From Macrosoma leucophasiata (lineage: Eukaryota; Arthropoda; Insecta; Lepidoptera; Hedylidae), in contig JAWQUS010000025.1 in NCBI GenBank assembly GCA_036365455.1, positions 22,356,001-22,420,000 of the forward strand: a stretch of 64,000 bases of DNA, given 5' to 3'. The translations under genes and the position numbers were made by a program. The notes below the pieces were generated by a model that ran no database searches, was not told the DNA's origin, and saw nothing but the letters and a program-made list of their open reading frames with translations. Positions 12,601 through 22,108 of this stretch are shown in pieces. How positions within the stretch are numbered: position 1 is the first letter of the stretch; every line of letters begins with the position of its first letter.

Positions 12601-15600
12601 TGAAGGGCACTTCCTATTTGTTATTATATCGGAATCTTTGTTTATTGACATGTACGTAATGGTCAATTTCAGTTTTTGATCTAGCTTTGGTGCGCTTATT
12701 GTCCATATGCAACTCTTATTTGAATTACTCACGAAATCGTTACTCGATATGATTCCATTGCGGGAGGCTTTTATTACAGCGCCACAAGTTACGGTAAAAT
12801 TAAATTTGAAGCCTTTCGCCGAACCTCCCGCGTCAGTTGTAAATTGAATAGCTAAATCAGAATTATCAGTTATTATTTGAGATATATTAGAATTTGGACA
12901 TATTAACCAAGTGTAGTTAGAAAAGATATCAGCACCATCGTATATTTTTATAGAATCACCACATACTTTTTCGTCATCTCCGTCGTCAAAAGAATACAAA
13001 TCGAGGTCGAGAATATTTAGTTCTATTCTGTGGTGCTGTGGCACAGATATATACCAAATACAATTGATGTTATTATCATAATTTTGAGGATAATTTTTAG
13101 ACATAATAACACCTAATCGCGATCGAATCCTTCCTCCACATTCGGATTGGATGCTATCGAAATGTGCTGTAAAATACACGTCTCGTAGTGTAGACCGTTT
13201 TATGAATTTCACGAGCATCACGTTGCTGCTCACGTGTATTGTTGTTGGATCACGGTGACATATCTTAGTAATCAAATGTGATGTAGTCGTTTGGCCGTTA
13301 TAAACTTCGATTACGTCAGCAGAACAGTTTTTGGAATCTAACATGAATACACTTACGAAATTGAGAATGAGTCCACTACCCGAAGTAGATTCTATTATCC
13401 ATTCGCATTCAATTGCACCGTCGTCAATTTCACCTTTTTTCAATGATAAGTCGCCCATGGATTTTTTGATATGTCCACCACATCCGTATTTGGCCCATTC
13501 TAACCTAAAACCTGAATTTGACTGCCGAAATGGGTTGCTCGAGACAAAAGTGACTAACACCGAATTTTGACCAATGGTCATAGACGGTGGCAAAGTAGTA
13601 CCGCAATATTTATTGTCATTAGATGTCTTCATTGTTTGTATTTGTAAATAATCAGATTCACAAGTACTTCCTGAATGAAAGACGTTGTGTCTCTCAAATA
13701 ACGTAGGGAACCGGCGGGGATATGTATAGATACGATAAGGTAATTTGAACACATCAAAGTGTGTAAACGTAATGTTTATTTTATTACCTTTAGGCACACT
13801 AATGTTCCATGAACAGTGATGACTCGACGGATTAACATTTGGAAAACCAGGACTTTCAATGACACCATGACTGCCAGTTATATTGGTGCTGCAGATAGTG
13901 TCATAATTAAGTAGAAATCCCTTTGCGCCGATGTAAATATCGGAACGAAATACTATAAAAGCATAATTACTGGAAGTTTGTAAATTGTTTAATTTCGGTG
14001 ACATGAAACAGTGCCGGCCAAAACTGGGCGCGGGCAAATCTCTTCCATCAAATACTTCCACGTAGTCGTCCTGACAATTTTTTGTGCGTTCTAATTCCAA
14101 ATCAGAGAATGATATCCGTATTCTGGATCCTTGATTAGTAACGATCCTATACAAACATTCAGCATTATCGTTATAGCGTTGTGGATAATTTGGCGAAGAA
14201 ATAGACCCACTGATTCCTGTTAAAGTTCCGCCACATCCTCTTATCGTACCATCCCATTCAATACTGAAGCCTTTTCCCGATAAATAAAAGTCGGAATAAA
14301 AGTGTATATATAAAGAATTGCTCAAAGAGATGATGCGTTTGTACTTAAACTTTCCACAATATTTTCCCACTAAAGATGAGTTTTCAGAACCCCCATTTCT
14401 TATTTCTAAGAAATCACCTAGGTCGCATTTGTTCCGAATAGGGAGTTCTAAATCGAAATTTGATATGTTGAGCATTATTTGTTGGCCGAAAGGCACAGTG
14501 ATTATCCATGTGCATTCGCGATTCGGTTCGTATGATTTGGGCCAACCTGGAGAAAATATAACACCGTGGGGCTTAATGAAAGAACCGCCACAGTGTTTGT
14601 TTTTATCTAAAAATGAATACGAAAGGGAAAATCCGGTGTGTTCGACGCTATTGTCAGATGTAAATTTTATAATAACACGATTCGTTGACGTCGTAAATGC
14701 TGGGGGTAACTCAGAACCACAATATATTCCCAAACGATCGTGTTCATTGTTGTCATCTATTTCTATAAGTTCTACATAATCATCGTTACAGGACGTCGAG
14801 TATTCTAAGTCAAATCTCACCCACGTCAATTTGATATCCATACCTTCTGGGGCTATTATAACCCAACTGCATGACTGACTTCTTTTATATTTTGTATCGC
14901 CTCCTGGTGGGTAACTTATTATCCCCGTTGGGTCTCGGTGTACGCCTCCGCACTCTACATCAATAGTCGTGTAATTGGCGTAAAAACCAGTTCCAGAAAT
15001 ACTCTTATCAGAATGAAATTGAATGTACATGACATTCAACGTGGAAGTTAGAATAGGTGGTATGTGGTCAGAACCTCCACAATATCTGCCTAGTAAAGTG
15101 GCGTTAATATTGATTCCATCTCGAACTTCTACGTAATCATATTGGCAATTAAAATTACGATGGTAAAAAACTTCTATATCGAAATCTTGGAACATCAACT
15201 GAATGGCTTTCCCAGGGGCTGTGCTGATTATGTATTCGCATACCATATCCTCGGGATAACTGAAAGGGTATCTTGGTGATGTTAGCACCCCACTATCTCC
15301 GGTTATAGTTGTTTGACAAAGAGATTCAAATGATATTTTGAATCCTTGCGATGGAACACTATTATCAGTTTTAAATTGTACAAATAGCGTATTGGAAGAC
15401 GAAATGAATGATTTCGGATATGTGTTGCCACAAAATTTGCCAACAAGACGAGAATCTGAAGACGATCCGTCATACATTTTCAAATAGTCGTATCGGCATC
15501 TGAATGAACTTTCCAGTGCAAAAGATTTAAATTGGATGCGAATTTTAGAGCCTATCCTCGTTTTTATTCTGTATTCACATAAAAGATTGTTCAAAGACTT

Positions 15601-17580
15601 ACCATCATAGGACGGTGAATTAATTTCACCTTTTTCGTGGGTAAAAAGTCCTCCACACCCTTGAATGCCTTGTACTGAAGCATAAGCAATTTGAAAACCG
15701 TGACCTTCACCGGATGCATCGGAATGGAAATGTATGAGCAAGTCTGCGCCGGTGGACTCTATCGGCGGAGGCTGGGTAGTGTTACAATACCTATTGAAAA
15801 GTGGATCTGTGACATGTTCACCATCATAAATAGCTATATAATCACTACTACAATTTGTGTGACCTTCTATATCGATGGAATAGAAATTGATTTGGATTCT
15901 CTTACCTAAGTTTGTAGTCAAGTGCCAGTAACAATCACGATTACGTGGATACGTACCAGGTGATCCGGGCGAGCTGATGCGGCCGTGTGATGTTGCGTCC
16001 ACTTCCCCGCCACATATTGGATGAATACTAGTCCAATGCATTGCGAATCCATCTTTAGCTACTGTATGGTCTGATTTAAACCAAAAGTATAAATTATTGT
16101 GAGTCGATATTATGTTTCCTCCTTTAGGAAAATTATTTCCACAAAATCTTCCTATTAGTTGACTGGCAGAACTCCTGCCATCGTGTATTTGTAAGAAATC
16201 ATACAAGCAATCATCCTGTTTCTCTAAATTAAACTTACTGAAAGTCACGTTAATTACTTTGTCAGATAATGTGTGGATTACCCACGCGCAACGAGAATTA
16301 TGTTCGTACGTCGTGTTTGATAAGGGGTACATGATACTACCTTCTTCAGCATCCAACACTCCACCGCAAGGTCTTTGATGTACTTGGCATAGTTCACCGG
16401 AGTACAGGGCGGTGCATTCGCATCTAAAACCTCTTATCATCGTCTCATCGACCCTGCAGGTACCCCCATTACGACATGGATTTGATGCGCAGTAGTTGTT
16501 TGTATTCTCGCAATGAGAACCGGTATATCCATTTTTGCAAATGCACGTGTACCCCATACGAAGCGGATGACATTGACCATGAACACCGCAGGGATTGGAT
16601 TCACAGAACTGCGTGGAATTGCTGCTTGTAGGAATGTAGCAACCATGGTTGCCGATGCCGTCACCGATTGTCCCTTCGGGACAGATACATTGGGCGAACG
16701 GTCCTAATGCAGGATTCTCAATACATTGTGCAGATTGATGACATCCTCCGCGATTAATAAGGCAAGTGCCTCTCCATGCGCATGTTACACCATCTCCTTG
16801 GTAACCAGTTGGACAGGGACCACAAATGCGCGACCCAATAGTGTTGAAACAAGTCACCATAGGACTGACACTGCAGCCCCCGTTAGGTATTGTCAGGCAC
16901 TCGTCGATATCATGACATACAAAACCGTCGCCCTCGTATCCCGAAGGACACTGTCCACAGCGGAATGTTCCCGGAAGATTGATGCAATCTACTCTAGGAT
17001 TAACAGAACACCGAACACCTTGACTCGGGTCACACTCGTTGACGTCAGTTAGGCATGCGGTTCCAGTGCCATTGGTTGTCCATCCTTGGTGGCACATGCA
17101 TTTAATGCCTTCTCCTGTCGTAGTAGGAATACAAGTTCCGTGCCCACACATTTCTGAATCTCCGCCGGAGCAATCTTTTAATTTTCTAGTACAATGCAAA
17201 CCAAACCATCCAGATCTACACAGGCATTCATATGAACCAGGTCTATTAATGCATGTAGCTCCGTTTTGACATCCCAAATCTGTGCCAGCAAAATTTCGAC
17301 ATTCGTTCACGTCGGTTTGGCAGTTTTTTCCCTCCCAGTTTGATGGACATATGCAATAGTGGTCGTTGACTATATTTAAACAAGTGCCGCCGTTTTGACA
17401 TGGTTGCGTTTGACACGAATCTACTTTAATATTTGCTACAATACTCTGTAAATTCGATACTCTGTTACCCAGTCTATTAATTTTCCTCGATAAAATAGTA
17501 ATGTTCACAATAAAATTACAGACACAAAAATAATCGTGTGTTTTAGTATTTGTAACAGATGTTATACGCCCCTCAGTAAT
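6619..17580 (-). CDS. Cubn: Cubilin, one giant exon (N-terminal signal exon not found)
   Basis: Cubilin is a large peripheral endocytic receptor that works with amnionless to take up protein ligands; in insects it acts in nephrocytes and other absorptive cells. The frame is open for over 3,629 codons. In order I see a short amphipathic stretch (INRLGNRVSNLQ, like the trimerising N-terminus of cubilins), eight EGF-like domains to about residue 375, several with calcium-binding DVNEC/DIDEC starts, then 27 consecutive CUB domains, most opening with CGG and ending near the stop. Eight EGF plus 27 CUB and about 3,630 residues match human cubilin. There is no membrane segment, as expected. The frame has no ATG near its start: it opens after an in-frame TAG at 17581-17583 and the first Met lies about 120 residues in, so an upstream exon with the signal peptide must exist. 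CUB 13 lacks its first cysteine. The absence of introns over 10.9 kb is unusual for this family. Confidence 0.93.
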   Translation of the reverse strand: MTEGRITSVTNTKTHDYFCVCNFIVNITILSRKINRLGNRVSNLQSIVANIKVDSCQTQPCQNGGTCLNIVNDHYCICPSNWEGKNCQTDVNECRNFAGTDLGCQNGATCINRPGSYECLCRSGWFGLHCTRKLKDCSGGDSEMCGHGTCIPTTTGEGIKCMCHQGWTTNGTGTACLTDVNECDPSQGVRCSVNPRVDCINLPGTFRCGQCPSGYEGDGFVCHDIDECLTIPNGGCSVSPMVTCFNTIGSRICGPCPTGYQGDGVTCAWRGTCLINRGGCHQSAQCIENPALGPFAQCICPEGTIGDGIGNHGCYIPTSSNSTQFCESNPCGVHGQCHPLRMGYTCICKNGYTGSHCENTNNYCASNPCRNGGTCRVDETMIRGFRCECTALYSGELCQVHQRPCGGVLDAEEGSIMYPLSNTTYEHNSRCAWVIHTLSDKVINVTFSKFNLEKQDDCLYDFLQIHDGRSSASQLIGRFCGNNFPKGGNIISTHNNLYFWFKSDHTVAKDGFAMHWTSIHPICGGEVDATSHGRISSPGSPGTYPRNRDCYWHLTTNLGKRIQINFYSIDIEGHTNCSSDYIAIYDGEHVTDPLFNRYCNTTQPPPIESTGADLLIHFHSDASGEGHGFQIAYASVQGIQGCGGLFTHEKGEINSPSYDGKSLNNLLCEYRIKTRIGSKIRIQFKSFALESSFRCRYDYLKMYDGSSSDSRLVGKFCGNTYPKSFISSSNTLFVQFKTDNSVPSQGFKISFESLCQTTITGDSGVLTSPRYPFSYPEDMVCEYIISTAPGKAIQLMFQDFDIEVFYHRNFNCQYDYVEVRDGININATLLGRYCGGSDHIPPILTSTLNVMYIQFHSDKSISGTGFYANYTTIDVECGGVHRDPTGIISYPPGGDTKYKRSQSCSWVIIAPEGMDIKLTWVRFDLEYSTSCNDDYVELIEIDDNNEHDRLGIYCGSELPPAFTTSTNRVIIKFTSDNSVEHTGFSLSYSFLDKNKHCGGSFIKPHGVIFSPGWPKSYEPNRECTWIITVPFGQQIMLNISNFDLELPIRNKCDLGDFLEIRNGGSENSSLVGKYCGKFKYKRIISLSNSLYIHFYSDFYLSGKGFSIEWDGTIRGCGGTLTGISGSISSPNYPQRYNDNAECLYRIVTNQGSRIRISFSDLELERTKNCQDDYVEVFDGRDLPAPSFGRHCFMSPKLNNLQTSSNYAFIVFRSDIYIGAKGFLLNYDTICSTNITGSHGVIESPGFPNVNPSSHHCSWNISVPKGNKINITFTHFDVFKLPYRIYTYPRRFPTLFERHNVFHSGSTCESDYLQIQTMKTSNDNKYCGTTLPPSMTIGQNSVLVTFVSSNPFRQSNSGFRLEWAKYGCGGHIKKSMGDLSLKKGEIDDGAIECEWIIESTSGSGLILNFVSVFMLDSKNCSADVIEVYNGQTTTSHLITKICHRDPTTIHVSSNVMLVKFIKRSTLRDVYFTAHFDSIQSECGGRIRSRLGVIMSKNYPQNYDNNINCIWYISVPQHHRIELNILDLDLYSFDDGDDEKVCGDSIKIYDGADIFSNYTWLICPNSNISQIITDNSDLAIQFTTDAGGSAKGFKFNFTVTCGAVIKASRNGIISSNDFVSNSNKSCIWTISAPKLDQKLKLTITYMSINKDSDIITNRKCPSSFLRVLDGIDSNAPLIEEFCGRKVPPTVVSHGNSLTIELGTYANVINGKFSAHYSSLTEACGGTLTSEEGSLASPNYPNSYPVSIDCEWLLKTSPGNRVYVTFETFDIEDSEGCNLDYLEIREHSGIGPLLSVYCGNEIPTNTTVGSKLYIKFHSDNKDSRRGFLIHYGFLHGNEIIEKDHGAIASPLYPISYDGTGVYTWRIITSGSNTITLDINNVEIHKYGNRCNNYLSIYDGYDDTAPLLQEICGIIRNEVQTVKSSSSVIFIVFKMDNSNMGSLFYMTWTKSNQIIAEPNEFVTCGSNVSQIVSPENMITFNSPNYPENYDINLICEWIFEASPGHHLRIYFDEIIMEETPSCFADRISIYSSNSASQWKTTKDAICLSEAAQENIDTNSKYMKVIFKTDASIVRKGFRAKVRSICGNIEENTSGTLQITWFDLINFNELKIRCNWTIKSRPGRTIKLDFVHFNITNDECSTYVILRNGDSQEAPLLGNGKFCGVSFENRTDIVSSSNAVFISYVTLMTKQLLSFQNFKLHFEEQTIVCGVTSILDASHSWEIINTPNYPSIPAPYLECIWVFTGPPGEILRIDFIDRFDVDQRDSCSFESIEIKDGLTHLAPSIRGRLCGKRPGTIKTTGNAMYIKYVTQLSEPRNGFKANVSIDICGGTIMSRYGEIISPGFPHMITLPAGSTCEWHIISTPDHIMTLNMKDFNLPDSEDPCATKLTIEEILPLNNTATIIKTFCNSDMLELPVMTESLSNQVKVKLYIGKVSEWTQISDSEGFRLTFNSSKPSCGGRLTTSEGFLTTPGYPRLTTLRNCHWTITVPDKRRRIRLELMDFNTNNQVISFYNDIKLQSLIDYVPSERNNGSQTPLVFESSESNLAIYLFSKGFTKLQHRFKAKFSSDQQALCGSDIGGLTGEIKSPDLDRPYSCEWNYKYVNDDSDLSLNTLYVTITINSYAKSGECRFFNSRVTIRSVILEVGLTYNRNVCGNNTKHSFRIPASSVNFNAMQLTTKPLNFQLEWKLQPCGGIVHIGEEAKNILNFSLNNNQSLECAWVLVTPVGVSVEIQLEGSFNLDCKDEFIQINRELSELSPAIANYCKGQIPDGRLIISFRYSYIQYHSGPQNHTNLKLMTKTVNKACGGVLTHFDRIFMSPNYPKYYYDNQECIWEIKAEIGYRISLQFIERFVIESSPNCTKDVIIIYDWENDEYSEKHRLCGRQPPAAINSTHNRMKIELRTNEEIHLDGFKATWKSICGEKVVATEEDQILYSPGFNSHYAPYLDCTYEITAPNQKIVAKFLDFDIEGPFPKCDYDNVTVSSPNMYVFFYEVYCGTELPPVIRVSDSLKIVLKTDVTTNKRGFKLSYSISRCGGNVKEATLLSSGPTDTYGDNMNCTWVVEAPLNKVIVMKFIEIDLESNPECYNDYVAVYDGRIINYDQRLALLCGHDDSETVIRTNGNMAVLQFVSDSNLNYKGFRVQVFFTYSAGVGCGGRINLTSTSPFSLRSPFIDSTVVYENYLDCLWEITAPVNYVINLKFTSFHIAPCYNVNQTALGFSKCDCDFVELRDGLTPSSLLIGRYCGHNLPIQVLSSVNVMAVRLSTDGEIASSGFEAMLTVQRPTCGLSRIAISKTVQRFTSPGYETGSILRGLHCIYYLDAGENNYNLIHIAVRNIDLLPSSSGRCDRDKLTITGKVDMYNGSLGTNFIKNYETDNFFSHNYYDSEFNFPKHFIICGTKKSADFYVYRSVTIDLQTASESIASQHKGFEIEVSFAGFCGRNYTEDQGRVQVIYQVDDEDKREDCYTLITAVENHTISVYFMNAMPDFWNENFYLEIFDGATANSPLLKKIVKDFEENTAVFSSGRYLLLRNNHVGSDQVTYDLNYVTTDKGRGCGGRLHNELGRVMSPLYPDAYRKKSSCAWELETPANTRLKLHFAVFELGRVCEQNYVQLVDRDGNVISTFCDEVPADYTSSDNYVKIVFVTSMNNGGRGWVADFVGIL

Positions 17581-17583
17581 CTA

Positions 17584-18692
17584 AAGTTAAAGCCATGTGG
17601 ACTGATATAAGTAATTTGATATCGCATCAAAGCTGAAAACATTAAATAAGTTTCAATACCTATATGTTCCTAGTTTAGATGGATTTTATCGAATTAGTTG
17701 CGAAACACAAACCGTGAAGGAGTTCTAGCATTTAATGTATTATGTACTTAACTGGAAATAGAAAGTAGAGGTGAGGCGTATTTATCGGAACAGGTAAAAA
17801 TCACAGGTAGAAGGCAGATAACAGATAACAGTTGCTCTCGTGGTTAACAAATACCTGTTCCTATAAAATACTCTCAATCTATGATACGCTCAAGGAACAG
17901 TCGCCAGTCATATAATAGGTAGGGTCTGATAACAGTCAATACCAATACACACGATACTGTTCTGTTCTCATCATCCATCTCAATCCGTCTTACACGAATG
18001 TCACTGGTTAAAACGAGACACACCTAGTATTTTATCCGAAAAATACAATTGGCAGTTGCGCAGGAACAAACCATCTTTGACAAATGCCTCCTAAATTTGG
18101 TAGTGTAATCTGTTATTGCTTTGACAATATTACATCTCGCTCATTCCTGACCTGAGTAGCCTTGCTAAAACGAGAAGCACCTAGTATTTTATTATCCGAC
18201 AAATATGTGTAGTTTTACTAAAGGAAGTCATCCTGTTTCTGGCCATGTTATGTTCTGTTCGGAAATAGATACGAACAAATTGTAAGAGAATAAAGTGTAA
18301 TAATGTTATTATTTTACAATGTTGAAACAAATAACGGCTGATAATTTAAGTACAATTTTGTTTAAACAATGTGTAATAAAACTATTAAATATGAAAGTAT
18401 ATATAATTATGCTGTAAAGAGCATAATTATATTATAACCGATTTTATTTAAATTTTAGACTCGAAGTTAGTTTATTTTAGGCAGAGCAGATAATATGAAA
18501 TAATACTACGTTTTAGGGATGTGAAAGAATAATCGATTATTTAAAAAATCGATTATTAATCATTATTTTTTCTGAATAATCGATTTATTTGTTCGTATTT
18601 TTTCTCAATAATAATCGATTTTTAATCGATTGTATGACTATATAAACCACTGATAGATATGATGATTTCAACTAATTTTCTGTTCTATTATA
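17584..18692. other. Cubilin 5' flank, should hold or precede the signal exon
   Basis: I searched the minus strand for an ATG followed by a hydrophobic stretch and a donor and found none that joins well. A good acceptor-like TTTTCAG lies near 17632 but leads into the in-frame stop at 17581. Confidence 0.4.
18515..18640. other. Cluster of AATCGATT-type motifs
   Basis: About five ATCGATT/AATCGAT units within about 110 bp in very AT-rich DNA, upstream of cubilin and next to the mariner left end. Confidence 0.55.
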
Positions 18693-20459
18693 TTAGGTTG
18701 GGGAAAAAGTTTCTTCGTATTTTTTAAGATAATTCAAAACATTTTTTAATATAGTTTATTTAAATTTAACTAAAGTATGTATGTACCATTTTGTTCGATA
18801 ACCTTTTGCCATCTTGTAGGTAGGGACGTGATCCCATTGCTATAAAAATTTTGGGACTTCTCATCAAAATACCGTGACAAGTGGAATTGGCAGTCCTCTC
18901 GTGATGTTAACCTAACATTGCATAAAGAATTCTGAAGAGACTGAAACAGGTGGAAATCTAAAGGTGCAAGGTCAGGACTATACGGCGGATGCATTAACAC
19001 CTCCCAGCCAAACTCTCTTAATTTTTGCTGAGTGGCTATAGATGTGTGAGGTCTAGCGTTATCATGATGAAACACCACACCCCTTCTGTTGATCAATTCC
19101 GGCCGCTTTCTCTCAACTTCTTGCTTTAATCTCATCAGTTGTTCGCAGAAGAGTTCATAATCGATAGTCCTGCCTGGTGGTAATAGCTCACAATGAATAA
19201 TGCCCTTCCAATCCCACCACACACACAACATCACCTTATTGAGAGTTAACTCGGGTTTCGCCACAGTCTGTAAAGCCTGACCGGCCTTTGACCACGACCT
19301 TTTTCGCACGTTCTTGTCGTACGTGATCCACTTTTCATCACCAGTTATCAGCTTCTTCAAAAATGATTCGGTTTCATTACGTCGTAATAAAGAGTCACAA
19401 ATGAGTACACGGTTCATTCGGTTTCTTTCAGTGAGCTCGTGAGGTACCCAATAATAACGAGTTATTTTTTGTACCCAGCTTTTTTCAAATGCGCCATAAC
19501 TGTTTTGTGATCAATTCTCAGTTCTTCAGCTACGTCGGAACTACTGATATGTCGATCTTGCTCCACTTTTTCAAAAATGGCATCCATTTTATCCGTAATA
19601 GGGCGACCAGAGCGAGGTGCATCTTTGACATCAAAATTTCCGGATTGAAAACGCTTAAACCAAAGGAGATGTTGCGAACTCGGCTCTAGTTCGTACACGT
19701 CCTCAAAAAATGAGTAAATTAAAGAAGAATCCGAAAAAAATACTATTAATTTATTCAAGAATATATTTTAGAGTTACTACCACATTTAATTCAAACGATT
19801 TTATCATTTTCAACCATATTCAACATGGCGGCGATAAAGCCGACGCTTCTTTAAATTGGAAATCGATAAGTTTTTAGTATTGTATAAGTTCTTAGTATAA
19901 ACACATGAAATCGATTTCGAAAGTATTTAGAAAATATTACTTTTTTCTCCAAGTACTAAAATATAATCAAAAAACAAAAAAAGTGAAAATGTCAAAATGA
20001 CATCGCCCGTCATATTCGCCATTAGGTTTGGGTTGCAATTCTAACGGCAAATAATATTTTGTAACTTCAAACAAAGCTAAATACGTAAAACTATGCGGTA
20101 AAAAAACGTTTTTATATTGATTTTGTCTGTTAATGATATTGTGTACAATATTTGGCCGGAGGTCCATACATTTTTGCAACATCTCCTTTGTGCTACTCTC
20201 ACAGACACTGCACTAGGTCCATAAACATCGCAAATATTTTTCGCGGCTTGCGTTGCGGTTTACCTTTTTTGTAGTAAAATTTTAAAATGTATCGAATTTC
20301 TTCATTAGATTCACTCATCTTGACAGTACGAAAACAAATGAAAATCACACATTTGCTTAATTTGAATTTGGAATTATGTTCTTTAAAATTTTAACTTTCA
20401 ATGATACCAAAACCAGCCAGATACAAATACTACAGCCAAAGAGATTGTATCACAAGTTA
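18693..20459 (-). mobile_element. mariner (cecropia-like) transposon, broken, with nested insert
   Basis: The left end at 18693 has a mariner terminal repeat (TTAGGTTGGGGAAAAAGTTT) next to a TA. Reading on the minus strand, the transposase keeps GDEKW, HHDNARPH and YSPDLAPLD, the D,D34D catalytic set, in a frame at 18770-19417. The DNA-binding half lies at 19462-19664 and 20187-20325, split by the insert at 19665-20186. The right terminal repeat is missing: similarity to the second copy (55.8-56.4 kb) stops near 20459. A frame break separates the two transposase halves. It cannot be active as it stands. Confidence 0.9.
19665..20186. mobile_element. 522-bp insert in mariner with 11-bp inverted ends
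   Basis: Comparison with the second mariner copy, which reads straight through this point (CCAAATTTGTG near 56130), defines the insert exactly. It starts GGAGATGTTGC and ends GCAACATCTCC, a perfect 11-bp inverted repeat. No target duplication is seen: the flanks CAAA and TTTG rejoin to CAAATTTG. No long coding frame is present. The class is unknown to me. Confidence 0.75.
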
Positions 20460-20704
20460 TTTGTCTTGTCTGTAGAGGACACGAAAAGTTTTCGTCTCTA
20501 GATCAGACAAAATTCTTGTCGTGTACATAAGGAATTGGTCTTATCAGCAGTAGACACGGTGAAATTTCTTAGCGCGTTCAAGGGCTCTAATAATAACAAC
20601 TCCTGTGAAAATGTTCGACATTTTGGATCCACGAGTTCAGGTTTCAGGTTGGACGTTGATAATAATACCTAATAATAAGTCAGTCGGTGAGTCGGGACTT
20701 AACT
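20460..20704. other. Unassigned sequence right of mariner copy 1
   Basis: No gene. It replaces the missing mariner right end. Confidence 0.4.
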
Positions 20705-21312
20705 TTTTTTTATGTTATGGAGTGGCAAACAAGCATACAGTTTACATTGATGGTAAGTAATTCTGTAGCCTATAAACATCTATATGAATGATGAACCATG
20801 AACCATGAGATTTCAATGTAAATGCGTTGTGTGTAAATGCCACTCCTGAGGCTTAAGGTGTTATGTGCATATACCCTTAGTCTTAGTCAGATTTTTTTCT
20901 CGCGCTAAATGATGACTGCAGCCTATAGACACTTACACAATGACCAGAGGTCAAAATGCAGATGCGTTGCCACCCCCCGAGTTCTTAGTTGTTTTGTGTC
21001 TGTGATGATTATTACGGGGCCATACATTACCATCTAACCGAAACATGATAGTTTTTTTTTAAGGTAATGGAAGTGGCAAACAAGCTTGCAGTTCACATTG
21101 ATGTTAAGTGATGACTGCAGCGTATAGACACCCACACAAAGACCAAGGTCAAAGTGCAGATGCGTTACCAAGTTACCACTCCTGAGGCCTAAAGTGTTAT
21201 GCCTCTGTGCCGGAAAATACAGGGCCGTACGTTAACACCTGACTGTGCTGAACACTACCATTTGGAGGCAGATACCAGTGGTGCCGCCTACCACTACCAC
21301 TACTACACCCTA
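20705..21312 (-). repeat. Three head-to-tail pieces of the 290-bp repeat
   Basis: Three pieces in one orientation: about 20705-20880, 20890-21050 and 21051-21312. Each contains the block around TGACTGCAGCC or its decayed form. The last piece is nearly full. Confidence 0.65.
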
Positions 21313-21719
21313 CACTAGCACTCTACCACCAGTAGCAATTATCTCAATAACAGTACGGTAGAAGCATACCATACGCTTTCATAGGCTTAACGAAAAAACA
21401 CTAGGCTTATTTGAAATCGAGAACTTTCTAGAGCGCGTCTCATCCAAGAAGTTAGCTAGAACACTCGAAGACACAAGTCTGATCGTTCATCTTTTAAAAA
21501 TCCATTCATTGTGGGGCTACAGTGTCATGAGCCATGAGCGTTGGTATTACGGAATTCAACATATCGAAACACATAAAACATCAAGTTGGAATCCAAGGAG
21601 CTCGGTATGCTTAATAAAACGAGGCAGTTCACGGGGAATCTTCTACAGCTATATAAAACTCAAGTACCTAAGGCCTTCGATGGAAAACTGCTCTTATCAA
21701 TAGACGTGAGACCCTAAAT

Positions 21720-21910
21720 ATGAACTTAATCCACACGATTCCATGCATACGAACTATTTGAAGAGTTCGACAACGATCCAGGACAGATAGGCTAGAGCAC
21801 CTGAGTCTACGCAGAGAGTGTCTGTGCATTTTCCACCCACCCTACTATGGTGAGTGGCGTCACTGCTCTGAGGAAATATTTTATCTCGTGCTTCTGTCTC
21901 CTAGTTTACA
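21720..21910 (+). mobile_element. Decayed LINE C-terminal relic
   Basis: Short blocks across frames resemble the LINE end seen at 32.1-32.6 kb: an NDPG-like stretch, EHLSLRRE, then a YYGE-like stretch. It is heavily broken by stops and shifts. Weak call. Confidence 0.35.
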
Positions 21911-22108
21911 TTGCACCAAAAAGAGAGGTACAACCCCCACGGCCTGGACACGTGTAAGTACTCGACAATCCGACTAAATTTTTTCAAGAACATACAAATT
22001 ATGGCAGTTAGTTCTCAAGGCTGTTAGGGTGTTGGCAGATCCCAATATTTTGCAATGTTCCTAGGCAAACTGTCTGCTTGTCGGTCAATCTTTTACAAGT
22101 TAATATAA

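Noticed and set aside
17506..17508. GTG as the start codon of cubilin
   Set aside because: Nuclear genes do not normally start at GTG, and the frame stays open upstream to a TAG at 17581. An upstream exon is more likely.
18770..19758. Intact mariner transposase gene
   Set aside because: Frame broken between the halves, split by a 522-bp insert, and the right terminal repeat is gone.
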